DNA from: Neodontobutis hainanensis
Taxonomy: Eukaryota > Chordata > Actinopteri > Gobiiformes > Odontobutidae
Assembly (NCBI GenBank): GCA_024349245.1
Contig: JALDNG010000755.1
Span: 1 to 64,000, forward strand
Direction of reading: 5' to 3'
DNA: 64,000 nucleotides
Part shown: positions 13,676 through 27,400 of the stretch, in pieces
Position numbering within the stretch: position 1 is the stretch's first letter
Layout: each line of letters opens with the position of its first letter
Translations under genes and position numbers: made by a program
Notes under the pieces: model-generated
Told to the model about the DNA's origin: nothing
Databases searched by the model: none
The model's input: the letters and a program-made list of their open reading frames with translations, nothing else

Positions 13676-16600
13676 GATCATGGGCATAAATAATGGCTCC
13701 AGTAAATATACCAATCATGCATCTTATGTTATTAAATTAAAGAGTAAGATAAAATAATTTTCAGCATTGAGAAAGAAAATTGTATAAAGTTATCAAACAA
13801 TATCAAGTATTTCATTATTTTAAGTGTGCGTACCATATTTTTTAAGGATTATTTAAACAATTATCATATAGCGCGTTCGTGCAAAACATTCGAGGTTATT
13901 AAAATTGGTTTTTTTTTCTTTAGTTATTATATTTTTATCATTGAGTTTTTACTCTTTTTTGAGATAAAAAAACGAACTAAAACACAGGAATAATAAAACA
14001 GTTACTATAGATAAAGAACCAAGATTTAAGAACCTATTTTCGCATAGAATATTATTCATAAAGATCGAATATACCATAATATGTACCATTTTCCGTTGTA
14101 AAATCAGTTAACTGTAGAATAATGTTTTGGTGGATATTTTACAATAAAGGATGGACAATAAAAAATAAATCTGTGCATGAAAGCTTCAAAAATAATACTT
14201 GCGATAGAAGATATTTTGATTTTTTAAGTTTAAAATGTAAACTCAAATAAATCGTATTTTGTTAAAGACCTGATAAATAAGAAATTATATTGAAAAAGCC
14301 TTCATACAACTTACTACATATAGTATAAAATCGCAATAAAAAAGTTAAACCTGTTAAAAATATAATCTTCAGAGTTATATCAATGAAAATGTGAGTAAAG
14401 TAAGATGTACATAAATAATTTTTCACTAAATAGATGGCATGATTAATTTCACGAGAGTTTACGATGTTATAATGAAAAATCTATTGATAATTTATTACGT
14501 GCTTAAGTGTAAAATTTTCAAAGTAATTTTGTGTTATTAACTTATTTTATCTTTTTAAAACTTTTCTTCTCATTCCCTTTTTTTGTGAATTTTATTTTGA
14601 TAAAAGAATCAATTTGATTTGTTATTGTTATTTTAATTGATGAATTGAACAGGGTTGTTCGTTTTAAAAATGAGTTTATATGCGTTATAATTTCATAAAA
14701 TTTAAAAATTATCGATAAAATTTTCCTCTCGAATCTCCCTTAAAAACACCTTAGAATTTTATTATTCACCTAAAGACAAAAATAATTTCTAAACATCTAT
14801 AAAATGGACTGCAAATTTCGAAAGAATTCTTATATTTCGATCTTAGGAAATGTAAAATTTTTTGAGAATAAGTCATCAATATAAGATTCGGTCGGAAAAC
14901 GTCGCAAATAATCGTTTACATTTAAAATTCTATTTCACATCTATTTAATTATATTTTAAACTCCTTAGTATTTTATCTACTATTTAGAATTACAAAAATC
15001 TTAATCGTGCTTATTCAGATACTTTTTGATGATTTTGTTCAATTTCCATTTTTTATAACAAATAAATGTTTATTTGTAAAAATATGTCAACTTGAAAATT
15101 TTTAACGAGTACTGAATAATATTTAAGTAATATTCATCTTATCACTATCTATTAAGGAAATAATGATTATTAACTTCAAAAATTCATCAAAGTAATATGT
15201 CTGAAAAGAACAAATATTTACTCCTACGTCTTTATAATTAAAAATCTGCGATAGCTTCCGAATATTTCACCACTCCAATTAGGTCTAATTTTGTTTCAAA
15301 ACTTTTATTTTAAATATTTTTAAATTCATTAAGCAAAATTAATAGAGCTATGCGTACATATGAATCATCATGCAAAACGTAAATTTATATTTTACACGGT
15401 TTAGTTGTTTAATATTCAAATTCGGAAAACTCGCGGTTATTAACCATCGAAGAACAGTCGACAGTGTTCATCGTAAAAAGAAAATTCGTTATGTAAATTC
15501 CAAAAGATTACTTTCTTATTTTCTATATCGATAAAGTTTGCAAAAAGGCACTTTTAAGACGTAAGGGGTATGAGGTATCGTTTTCACTTCTTCCTTCATA
15601 ATTTAGGTTCAATATTTGTCAGGTTTCGATTTTCATCCTTTTTTTAACTAATACAGAATAAAGATAAAATGACAAAATTATGTTATTTTTTCTCTTTAAA
15701 AATGCAAAATTCAATTTTGAATCAGATAAATGCAATTTAAATGAAAATATGTTTTTTTCTTGTATAACTTTTTATGTACATAGATAAATATGCAACTTAT
15801 CCTTTGTGAATAATAATACCAAATGATGTTGAAATCCCGCGAAAAATCATTTAAAATCTAAATATAATCTAAAAAGTTAATTTTCCATAAAGGGCGGGTA
15901 GATTCATTTTGGTCAATTCTCTGTTAGTTGATGATCCTATAACGGTCAAATTAACAATAAATTATAAATAAATTTGAAAGATTTTTAAAAATGACAGACA
16001 ATATAAAAACTTGGCTATGTGTTATTGTCTTTTACACTGTTGCCTACATTCACTTCTTTCCACTCCTATTTTCAACGCACTAAACAACTGGAAAATATCA
16101 ACAATGAGAAAGCTAACCAGAAAAGCTTTCGAATCAAAAATTAAACCTTACCATCTGCCATACCATACTATAATGTCAAACGACCCATTAAGGGTATGAT
16201 ATCAAGATATATTCAATGAATGGAAGAAACCGAGGTAAAAAGATGGTAGAAATCCGCAAATTATTGTGATAATAGTATACCCACAGATATTTGATTGCAT
16301 TCATTTTTTTAATGAAAAGGTGAGCAACACAAGAAGTATTGTCTGATTTTTGACAATCCTCAATCATTTTCATATGTAAGCATGTTACTAAAGACATACG
16401 ACACAAGAAAAAGCGAATATAAATTAGTATAGTATTTTACATGGACCGTTTTGACAATATCAAAATTCAAAATAATTTTGCAAGGTTAAAAAATTATTTT
16501 GAAACAAGCCAAATGTCAAACATTTTAACTTCTGACGAAGTGACATTAAAGATCATTTTTCTTTGGTATTTTGTGAATAATTATTATCTGTGTTCTTTTT
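13676..16600. other. AT-rich stretch, possible RT remnant near 16.0-16.3 kb
   Basis: No gene is visible to about 16.0 kb. From about 16,110 to 16,330 the + strand reads as a broken frame with a KPYHLPY-like string and then a KDG-R string. These weakly resemble the start of a Ty3/gypsy reverse transcriptase, which would fit the better RT relic just downstream. Treat this as tentative. Confidence 0.25.
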
Positions 16601-16626
16601 TGGAACATTTGTGATGAATTTTAATG

Positions 16627-17000
16627 AAACTATATCAGCTTAGAAATGAATGTAATTTTAAGCCAGAATACGAAGGTTTCTATCTCAAAGATTTTATTTG
16701 ATGAAATAGTGTTGCTTTATGTGTCGTCTCTTTTGAGCTATCGGACGACATAAATTAGGGTGTATAGAAAATCGAACTAATGCTGCAGAGGTACGTTTGC
16801 TCTTAATTATAAGAAGAATATTAGGTTTCTTGTCGACGAGAGTCATACATAACCCGATTACCATTTTTGAATTTCGAAATGGTGCAGAAGGAGAATAAAG
16901 CACTGAACTGAAGAACCTTGTAAGCAGAGAAACACTAATGGGGATAGAGAGCTAGATTTTCTTCAAAATAAACATCGATAAGTTTAACTCATCATTACTC
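16627..17000 (+). mobile_element. decayed Ty3/gypsy-type RT/RNase H segment
   Basis: The first frame (from 16,627) reads LRNECNFKPEYEGFYLKD, which resembles the end of the RT domain (L-rich, then KC-F, then a LG-like segment). A second frame (from about 16,755) reads NRTNAAEVRLLL and then FLSTRVIHNPI. This matches the RT-to-RNase H connection of gypsy elements (N-EVRSFL, then LST...PL), followed by an ELKNLVS-like piece. Stops and a frame change show it is dead. No LTRs were identified. It is on the same strand as the other gypsy relics in the window. Confidence 0.5.
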
Positions 17001-18441
17001 AACAGTAAACAAGTAAAGGGACCAGTCGTTACGAATTCCATAATTTTTGTTCTGTTTGGGTTGAATTTGTAAATATTATTTTTCAATAGTTTAAAATTCT
17101 GAAAGAAAAATCATAAATAACAAACCTTAAAAGATTATTTTCTGAAAAAATATCTCAAGCTATGACAAATTTCCATAATGCTTCATACGAGCCAGGCACA
17201 TAGTGGTCAACCTCTTTAAGTTAAAATGATGAAAGATCACTGTGATAAATTAATGAAATAATTTGAAGTGCAATTTAAAAACACTGAATATAATGTTTAG
17301 TCGGTTAAGATATATGAATATTTTTGGCCACATAGAAAAGAATTATTATTTCAGAAAGTAGAATATTTTCGTTACCCATCATAAATGAGACAGCCCAGCA
17401 CAACTCCTCGTGAAGTTCAAACGGTCAGAGGTAGTCGCTATATACGTTGGTCTACCAGAAAAGATTGCTGTCAAAAACTGAAAACTATTCATTATTTAAT
17501 TAAATTAAGGAAGATAACTTGGAGATAGTAACTTACGACAGACTGATCGAGCAAATTATTCGCTTAGATAATGAGAAATATAATATTCAAATACATTAAA
17601 GTCCTTATCAAGTAGAAGTTTCTAGGGTTTTGTATGTTTCTCCAACATCACAAACAATTAAAACATGAAAATAAATAAGGCTTTATATGTTTAATTTGAT
17701 GATAAATCTTCAAATTTGTGAATGACATATTTGCCAAACATGAACTCAGTTAGACAAAATTCATGAGGCTGTGCATCGAAGGGTTCTTTCCTATTTTAAT
17801 AGAAACGTCCGGTTTAGGTTTATAGGTTAACAAATAAGAACTTGCTTAAAGATACTACGTTTTATCATTGACAGCGAGGTAATAGCTTTAAAATTATGGA
17901 TCAATATATTTCTCAGTTATTGATACCTTGTATGAGAAAACTCTTTTCAAAACAATCAGACCTGTAAATCATTATCATTTTGAAACTCAATGGAGTTTAA
18001 TAAACACAAAGAATGGGATTTTTTATGAATCCTGCATGACGGATAGCTGTGAAGAAACGGCTGTGAAGCTTAAGTAAGAACTGAGAGAATGATAAAAATT
18101 ATTTTCTTTTCACATAATTTATCATATAAGCTGTTATAACCAGCTTATATATGTGCTGGAAATTTTGTCGTTTTACTAATATTTTAAATTTTTGTTCGAT
18201 TAAGTAAGATCTTTACAACAACCAGACACGTATTCGTCTTAAATGCGCTTCAAAATTGGTATCATTTAGAAAAATAGAGACATATAGGACCCGAAATCTA
18301 CATGAATTTTTCCATGTCAAAAATGAATTTATAATTGTGAACGAAACTCGCATGTTTATTTTGATAACATCATGATTGATTTATTCAAAATTTTTCTTTT
18401 ATTTTTACAAGTATTTAAGAAGAATAAAGAAAGAATTTTTG

Positions 18442-18470
18442 AATTAATTTGAAATATATTCAAATTAATT
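18442..18470. repeat. short inverted repeat (12-bp arms, 5-nt loop)
   Basis: aattaatttgaa and ttcaaattaatt are perfect inverted arms around atata. The composition makes chance formation easy, and no adjacent gene suggests a terminator or regulatory role. Confidence 0.5.
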
Positions 18471-21400
18471 GACTCAAATTATAATAGATTGGATAACTAA
18501 CAAATACCTGAAATTTCATCTGACAGAAAAATTCGATTGAGTGTTCAAAAAATAACCGACGTGTTATCCTGGATTATGAGCCCTGGAATTTCTACTCAGT
18601 TTTGATACAGACATCATTAAAATTTTACATTTTGCTTTTACTTGAAAGGAGTTTGTATGCATTTATCTGCAGTATAATCAAATTTTTAAACACTTGTGTA
18701 TAAATATTGATAAAAATATCGACTGATGTTCAGAAAATTGAGCATTTTACGTTTTATTTTTGATTTATTTATATTTTAATTTTCCTTTGTATATTTTCTT
18801 TGAAGTTGCATTTTTTTGAATTTATATGATTATTATATCTTAAATGAAAAAATTTGGTATCGAGATTCAACATCCAACAGATATATACAACATTATCCAC
18901 AACTCGAACATGTTTCATGTCACTAAATTAAAGCTTATTTACTGAAAATATTTGATGATGAACAGCTCGTGCCTTTTTCTTTTTTTGGTTCATCTTTGTG
19001 CAACGATAAATGTAAGATGAAATTATGAGGATATCCTATTATTTTTATGATATTTTTAATGAATATTTGGTTAATATCTAAATTTATATTTATTAACAAA
19101 ATAAAATCACATTTGAAAAAATCTCAGAATTTTTGGCAATATTTTACATGGTGCATAAACGATTCATCAGTTTAATATCGAAGGGTCGCATGAAAATTTT
19201 TATTCTTGTTGGGCCTGAAATATGAAGTTTGGAAAATCCTCCCTCTCAAGAATGGTTTATAATTCAGTTTAAATTTTTTTAATCATTTCATTCACGTTAT
19301 AACGGTTTAGAATCAATTCATAAATATTCGTAAATAAAATTGTTGTGTTAATTTGTTAAATAGATTTTTCTGATATTATCTTAAACACTTCTTTTTCACT
19401 GGTGCTTTATCTGTCAAAATATTGTTTTATTTAAGTTGATCTGTTTATTGACCATTGAAGCTGATGTCAATTAAGATTCAAAACCTTCGAGGAAGCTATT
19501 TTTTCCGTAAATTCGTATGTTATTGGTTTTCGTTACTTGATAAATGAAATATATTATGTATCAAATAGCGTTTCATTGGTCAAAAGATGATGTTCTGTTC
19601 TTACGAATGGTTGAAAATTCGTGTGACGTTGAAGAATTTAAAAGTGCTTTTGATTAACTTCAAACAGAAAACGTATACTTTTGAAAGGTTTCCGGTTCAG
19701 ATTATAGAAATTTAAAAAGAAAGAATATTGTTCTGAAATCACGTGATCGTTTAATTTAAAATAAATGGATATTTGGATGGAACAATTCTATATAAATTAT
19801 ATTAAAGAGTCATACAGACTCAATTGAGAAAAAACTCATATTCTAAATATTCATAAAATTAACCAAGAATTTCAGCATAAAAACTTCAAATCCACTCTGA
19901 GTATGAACAGTTCTTACTCAAATTTTGAAATATTGTCAAGAGATACATTCAATATTTGTGTATAAAATTCTACAGAGGCGGAATTTGTTAAAATTAGAGA
20001 AACTCACACAAAGTCAAGTCACGCGTCTTTATAGCTCTAAGCATGGATATGATATTCTGAAAAGTGAATAAGAATTTTTTCTTCAATCGATGCCTAAAAT
20101 CCCCATTTTGGACATTTCCATTGTGATAGGGAAAAAGAGATTTAAGCATGCTCTGAATTAAATCAGTTTAACGATTATTTCTTCTGTAGATTAATAAATT
20201 CATCACTCTGAAAGTATAAATATACGGTAATAATCCACCTTTGAACTATTTTTATCAAGAGGTATGTTATACATTTTGAACCAAAAGAATGCCTCTCAAT
20301 AAATTTTGAAATGACGGTAAAACTCAACACAAATTTATTCCATGAATAATTCTAGCTATGATCAATATTGCCATTTTATAATTTTCTTTAATTCATGCAA
20401 TTGAGGAAGAGTATTTATGCAAATATTATAAAATTATTACACAATTTAGGGGGAACATTCGTGTTTTCTTCTAGATATCACTCTCATGACTAATTTTTGA
20501 AAAGAATCTTTGCCCCTTTCTTCTAGAGTAGCATAATCGAATGTAATATGGTGAGTAATTTTTAGATTGAGTTCGCAAAAGCATAGAAGAAATAATTTTA
20601 TCCGAGTATTGCCTTAGAAGATGAAAATTAGAATAAAACAAAAATATAACATCGGAACCATTGGCCTCAATGATTAAAGTTTTTGAAAGCTAATCAGATA
20701 GATTTAAAGGATCAATAATTTAACGACAAATATTGCAGTTTATATGGAGGATTTTCTTTTCTAGGAAGTAAATAAAACGATAGCCTTGAATATTTGCATA
20801 CACGTCCTTGATTTTTGAAAGAATCAAATGCTCGTGAGCCACATGTAAAGTTAAAAATTTTCAAATACAATTACGTTCAAAAATATCTGCAAACGACACC
20901 CTCAAATATTTTGTGAAACTCGATTTACAATGAACTTAAAAAATTAAAATCGCATCTTGAATCAGTTTGGTTATACTCATAAATTCATGTCAAACACGAA
21001 GTAACAGCATTTAACCAAAACGAAATGTCAAGGGAAGGTGAGAAATAATGCAGAGAACAAAACATAAAGACTCTTTCATTTGATTAAAAAGATGCCTTTT
21101 ACTGATAAATCATAACTATATTCAATCGTGACTGTTATTAGTATCAAATCAATGCATCTGGAGTTGAAATTTTTGAAGTGTTGTTTTTAAAATTTTATGA
21201 CATCTTGGAACGTCCAATATATTTTTTAGATTTTCACAATTCATCTTGAATTCTAACCATTTATTTTGCGAATTTAATAAATTAATAATACATTTTATAT
21301 TCACAGGAAATTTCCATTATAACTGGTTGTTAAATTTTTGTTGAAGATATAAGATCAGCATATGAGTTGGAAACAGTCTAGAAATTAGACAAATATCCTT

Positions 21401-24400
21401 GATATTCATTCTTAGCCCAAATAATGTTTTTGAACATTGTAATATGGGAGATTTCGAGCTGTATACCAAGCAGGTAGAATTCCGTTTATGAGTAAAAGAT
21501 TGAGAAATGACTTTGAAACAGTTTATTAAATCGAATTACTGAGCTTAAAATTTTAAACCTTTTCAATTCTTATGAATCTTTGAAATTAAATCGAATTTTT
21601 TAATATTACTCCAAATAAAATTTAAATTTGCTTTGGAATGACGATCATTTCCAAACAGAACATTCAAACACAAAATTATTCAGCAGATGAAAATGTTCTC
21701 ATCTTTAAAGAAAGAAAACATCTATTTTCAGAATCTTTGCAAAAAGATCAAAATATTTTATTGCGTAATTTTAAGGTACAATGTATCAAAATTTTTCAAA
21801 ATTTAAATTTATATTCAGAAAGAAAAAAAATAAGCCAAAAATTAACTTAGGTTTAATATATTTGGGGATATCTTTATCAATGTAGAGTAGGGGCTGGATG
21901 TAAACACTCAGAAACTATTCTCCAGTTTACATGTGAATTATCAGATAAATTCCAGAGAGAAAGATAAATGATACAAATTTATTCTTTTTCATTGTATATT
22001 TGTCAACCAAACATACTATCGTTTAACATCTGCTAAAATTCGAACATTAAGATCATATACGTGATTTAGGCTTTGTTGTATTTCGGTATAAGATAACTAA
22101 AATGGATTTAAGTCTCTGATATACAAGTATTGGTGTAATGGTTAATGAAAATCAGAGTTACCCTAACTCCTAAATTATCCGTATTGGAACGAGAAAGAAT
22201 CGAAAACTATTTAAACATTCCCATTTAGGAGATACGATAATAAGGTTCAAGTATCGAGTGCCAGTTAAACAATATTAGATCAACACTTGCATCCTCTCCA
22301 GTCAAAGATGCTCAACCTGAGTATTTTAAATTTTGAGTCATTCATAAACTAAGTCAATATTTCCAGACCTTTGATGAAACAAACATTCCCAGGAAGATGT
22401 TATACTGTCAGAATTTCATTTGGTATAATGTGATGGGTTATTTTAAAAATAATAAAACATAAAAACGAGATCCCAAAGATGTAATACTGCGAATAACAGT
22501 TAAAATTCTTGGAGCATAATATATTCTGGTGAAACATACGTATTTAGTCGCAGTTCTGAACAAGTAGATCGAGCATTTAGCGCATGGATATAATTATCAT
22601 GATAAAGAATTAAAGTTCTACGATTCATCAAAACTGGTTCAATTGACGTCTTTAAATTAACAAAACACAGATACATTGCCAATGTTGAGAAGATTCATCA
22701 ATATTTCTAAACTATCTATGTTTTATTACTCAGATATATAAACTACTCAATTCAAAATTTCAGAAGAAAAATTTGATCACATAATTTATGAGATAGTGTG
22801 AATTTATCGAATACTTCGAGTGTAAAATTATCTGTAAAATAGTAAGGAACTTTAAGTATAAAATCTTGGTATATCTTAACAAATCCCCTGACCAAGAATA
22901 AATACATGCACGGTGTTGCCATTCAGTAACTGAGAAACATGATATGAAAACCATAAAAATTAAAGATAAATAATCATGTGGTGATTTGGGTGAATCTCGG
23001 TAGTGGTTAAGAGTCTCATGAAAATAAATTTATGATGAATGTAATTGAGGGTATAATTGATAAACATTATCTCACTAGAAATCAGACAGGAAAGTGTGAT
23101 TATTAATTCTCGAATTGAGAGATCAATGAGAAGCGTTAATTCTATCTTTGCTTTTAAGTTAGAAGAAAAATTATTCTACAAGCCTCTTGATTATGATATT
23201 ATTCAGATAGGTTCTAAATAAAAGACGATGAGCTTAAGGCGTTTTAGCAGTTTAATTGTGCTCTTGCAGATTTTATTTCGGATGTCAAGATGGAATTTTA
23301 CGAAGAAAAATTACATTCATTTTTGTGTTTTCCAAAAAAACCTCGGTTAAATATCAAATATAGACGTTTATGGCTCATAAATCCGTTCAGAAAATCTTAC
23401 GACATCCATTGAGTCGTAAGGAAAATAAATAATTTATGCCCGAAAATTTTCTCAACTTTTTAACGCTGAACTTCAATATGCTTCGATTGATGAAGTGAGG
23501 GAATTTTAATAAAAATGTTGAGTTTTACATCAAACTAAAATAATCAGAACAATGCAAATATAAATTTCAAGAATGTGATGTTAAATAGCTACAAAATTAT
23601 TAAATGCATTATAGGGCTCATGTCCACGTCTTTCATTCTCTCTTCTGAAATCTGAACATACTTAAGATAAAACTTCACTCTCTCCAACAAAAAGTATATA
23701 TTTATAGCCAAGGGACATGCGAATCAGAAAAAGGAAGATATGTTGTGCTATTAGTTATAGCCAGAAAGCGCCTATGTCGCAATTCAGGGTTGTAAGTTCA
23801 ATACGCTTCGAATGAGGTTAAGTTGTTTAATTTTCAGATTTATGATGATTTAAAACTATTTTTTCAAATTCAATTAAAAAAACCGAAGAATAAAACTTTA
23901 AAATTTTTTCGATGATTTCCATTAACAATGTGAAGATCGATACCCATACAAATTCGACATTAAAGTAATTTTAACTTTATTGATATCTTAGATATTCTCA
24001 CAGAAGTACTTTTAGAGTTTACTAATAAATTTGAACGTTTTATATTTAAAAATAACCTCGATATGTTATCGAAAATAGACAGAAACCAAAATTCAAAGGA
24101 GTGTCTCCGTCTAATTTCAGAAACTTTGCAGGCTATTGTACATTGTTCATTAATTTAGAGAAATTAAATTTTTAATGGTGTTGTAAGAGATAAAATAAGA
24201 ACTAAATCCTCATCAAGTTGGTACACCAGGTATTCCTGTTAAACGAGAAATATTATAAGCTCAGACCTTGGCAGACTTTAAAAAGCTCAATAGGCACAGT
24301 AAGATAGACTTGTAGCCAGCGCGGTCGAGAAATTTAATGATCGATTTATATTAAGAAGACAATGGTTCTTAACATTTGGGGTATGGTCAGAGATTTTGCA

Positions 24401-27400
24401 TATCTCCGAAATCAATAACTGAAAGAAAACTGCATTGTAAAAACTTTAGGTTTGTTCCATTTAATGTTAGATCGAGTAGATTACAAAGTATCCCTCGTAG
24501 ATTCAAATGGCTCATGTACATAAATTGTGAAAAGTCGAGTGTAAATTATACCCTTTAACTATTCTCGATGAACTGTCCTGTTCAACGATTCTAGAGAGGG
24601 CTATATGATATTTCTAAAATATCTTTTCTTGATTAGCATACTTCGGATTATGTACTCATACCTAAAAATTAAAAATTTTTCCTCATTTAAATAAAATATA
24701 TAGGATCTTGAGTTTCCAAATATAGGATCAAAAACGACATAAAAAAGCCCTCAACGATCATGGATTGAGCCAAAAGAAAATAAAAACATGATATTATCTT
24801 TTTTCAGATTTTAATCTGCATTGTAAAACAATTTAAAGATTTGGACGAAATATAACATCTACAACAACAGTTTATTTAAGTATAACTTTTCATGTGAATA
24901 AGACTTATAATTTCGCATTTAAATCTTAAAAAGATACTTAGGGTTAGTTCCCATGTTCGAATGCATTGAATAACACAAATATGATCCTCTATAGATATAA
25001 TATCGGCCATTCCTTCATCGAAATAATGTCATATCACTAAAAAGGGGAGATTATAAATATATCTTTGAAAATGAAAAATTTTAAATCAATCAGAGAAAAA
25101 ATCTTCTTTCGCAGAACGAGAGACTGGTGTGATCTCTTTGAATATTTTCCTGATACATATTAGGATCCGACTTCATCTTTAGATCTGATCCTCGGCCCTT
25201 AGTTCACACAATAAACGAAATACAGGTCGTGTATCAACTCAGGAGATTGATTGATCTAATCTTGTATGATAGATTGAAAATAATTCACATGGTATTTTCA
25301 ATTAAATTATTATTTAAATTTTTATTAAAACCTCTCTTGAACCGTTCTGTTCATTGTTGGTTTTGGGAAAATATGTTTTCATCCTCTCAAAAGAAACTTT
25401 CTGAGAGTAAGAAAATTATCCTGTTTTTTTCTTTCACAGACAAATTAGAAATTTTGGTTTTTACTTCACATTAAGCTTGAAATGATAAATATTAGATTTT
25501 AAATCTGAAGCAGATTTTTTGCTTTCAAACACAATGTCAAAACAGAAAATATAATTTAAGTTTTGAGGAAATGCTGAATCGGAATGATCAGAAAATATTG
25601 TATAAATTAAATTACGAAACACGTTCTAATGGTCAATTAAAACACATTTCGACTCGTTCTAACCTGTTTGGTTAGCTTTTGGAGTCACAGGATGTAAGGA
25701 ATTAGTTTCACTCGGGTATGGATTATCCTCTAAATAACAACCCACGTATGTTATTTTCAGAAAAAAATGATCGGAAAATGACCGACCTCTTCAATGGTAG
25801 TAAAAGCCTTGGACATAACGAATCCTATTTCTCACATAAAAGGGGCAAAAATTACCTCTTTATACCCTGAACCTCTTCATGAATTGTCTATTCAATTTCC
25901 GGACTCATGAATCTCTGTAGATATACAATTTAAAAGTTTATTGGGATGTATATGATGGTTTATACTCTTCAAAAATCTTTAAACTGAGAAATTAACACAA
26001 AATTTCACTCTAGTTTGTTTCGGTACATGCCTTTTCTGACTTAGTCATCCAAAACTATCCAAACTTCGTACCACCTGCAATTATATGGATGAGTCGAACT
26101 ACTTCATCTAAAAGAGAAATAACTCCACGTGGTCAGGAACAGGACGGTTTCTCTTATCTAGCATCTTTTTTATGAAACGAGTGCATATCCCTCAAATTAG
26201 GATAAATCTAATTCATTCTCCTAAAACGCATATATAACCTATAAAGCGCTAATAAAGTTAAAATCAACCATTTAGATTTCAGATCTTAAGAAATTTACAA
26301 CATCGTGTACATGACAAGCAAAACAATCAACCTATTTAGCATGGTGTGAGATAAATGAGCCAGGAAGGAAAGGTAATATTTGCTCTCCACTTTGTGATTT
26401 TAAGATTCGATTTATGTGTAAGATCGTGTCGAAGCATTAAATATCGTGTTTAAGTTATCTATGTTGTGGCGTGGTCAAAAAAGATATTGGGTGGGAAAAC
26501 TCAATTAATTTAAATATACTGAAAATTTGATAAATGCCAAATGAAACAGCGCAATAAAATAAATTGAAATGATGAAACAGGGGAGGTGATACGGACGAAA
26601 ACAGACTATTCTAGCACATAGGCATCGATACTAATAGAATGAATAAACTCACAAAGATGGGATTTATAAGAAAATGAATTACGACACACCAGAATTTCCC
26701 AATTTATGTAAAATCATCAGCAATGCAAGAAAAGAAAAACCCATGAAAACTAAAAAAGCCTTAAAAGCGTCTTTATTTAAGGGAGAGGGTTCAGGTGATG
26801 GTTCAGTTGTATAACATCAACTTTTCATGAGTAGATAGATAGTTATGTTGTTCATTATGAAAAAACAAAGGAACGCCAACTTTTGTGTTTTAAGTTCGGT
26901 TGAAGTTGCATACCTATTCTCTTGATTCAGTTAAGAATATTCCTATTCGTCTTTTAACGAATACATTTATCTGTTTAAAAGATAATTTTAATATTTAAAC
27001 ACAAATTTTGCAGTCAGTATATGAGCTTTTTTCACTTGCAAAAATTGATAAAGAATCTTGTTAAACAAATCACCGATATATTTGATAAAATTTTAACAAT
27101 AAAAAGTTCAAAAATTACTGAATAATTATGATGAAAATAATAAAATAGTAAGGGGAGGAATTTTCGTGCAATTCTGCAAGTAGTCTTTGTAGTGAGTATC
27201 ACATTGCTCAATTTTTATGAATTTTATATATTTAAGTGAGATATTGCGAAAACACTTATCTATGTAAATGGTCTAAACTTCAGAAATACAATATTTTATT
27301 TCCTTTGATTCTAACCCGTTATTTCTATTATGTTATAAGATAAAGGATAGGATGTATGAATATTATCCTTAAAATAATATGTGTACACAATAATAATCCT

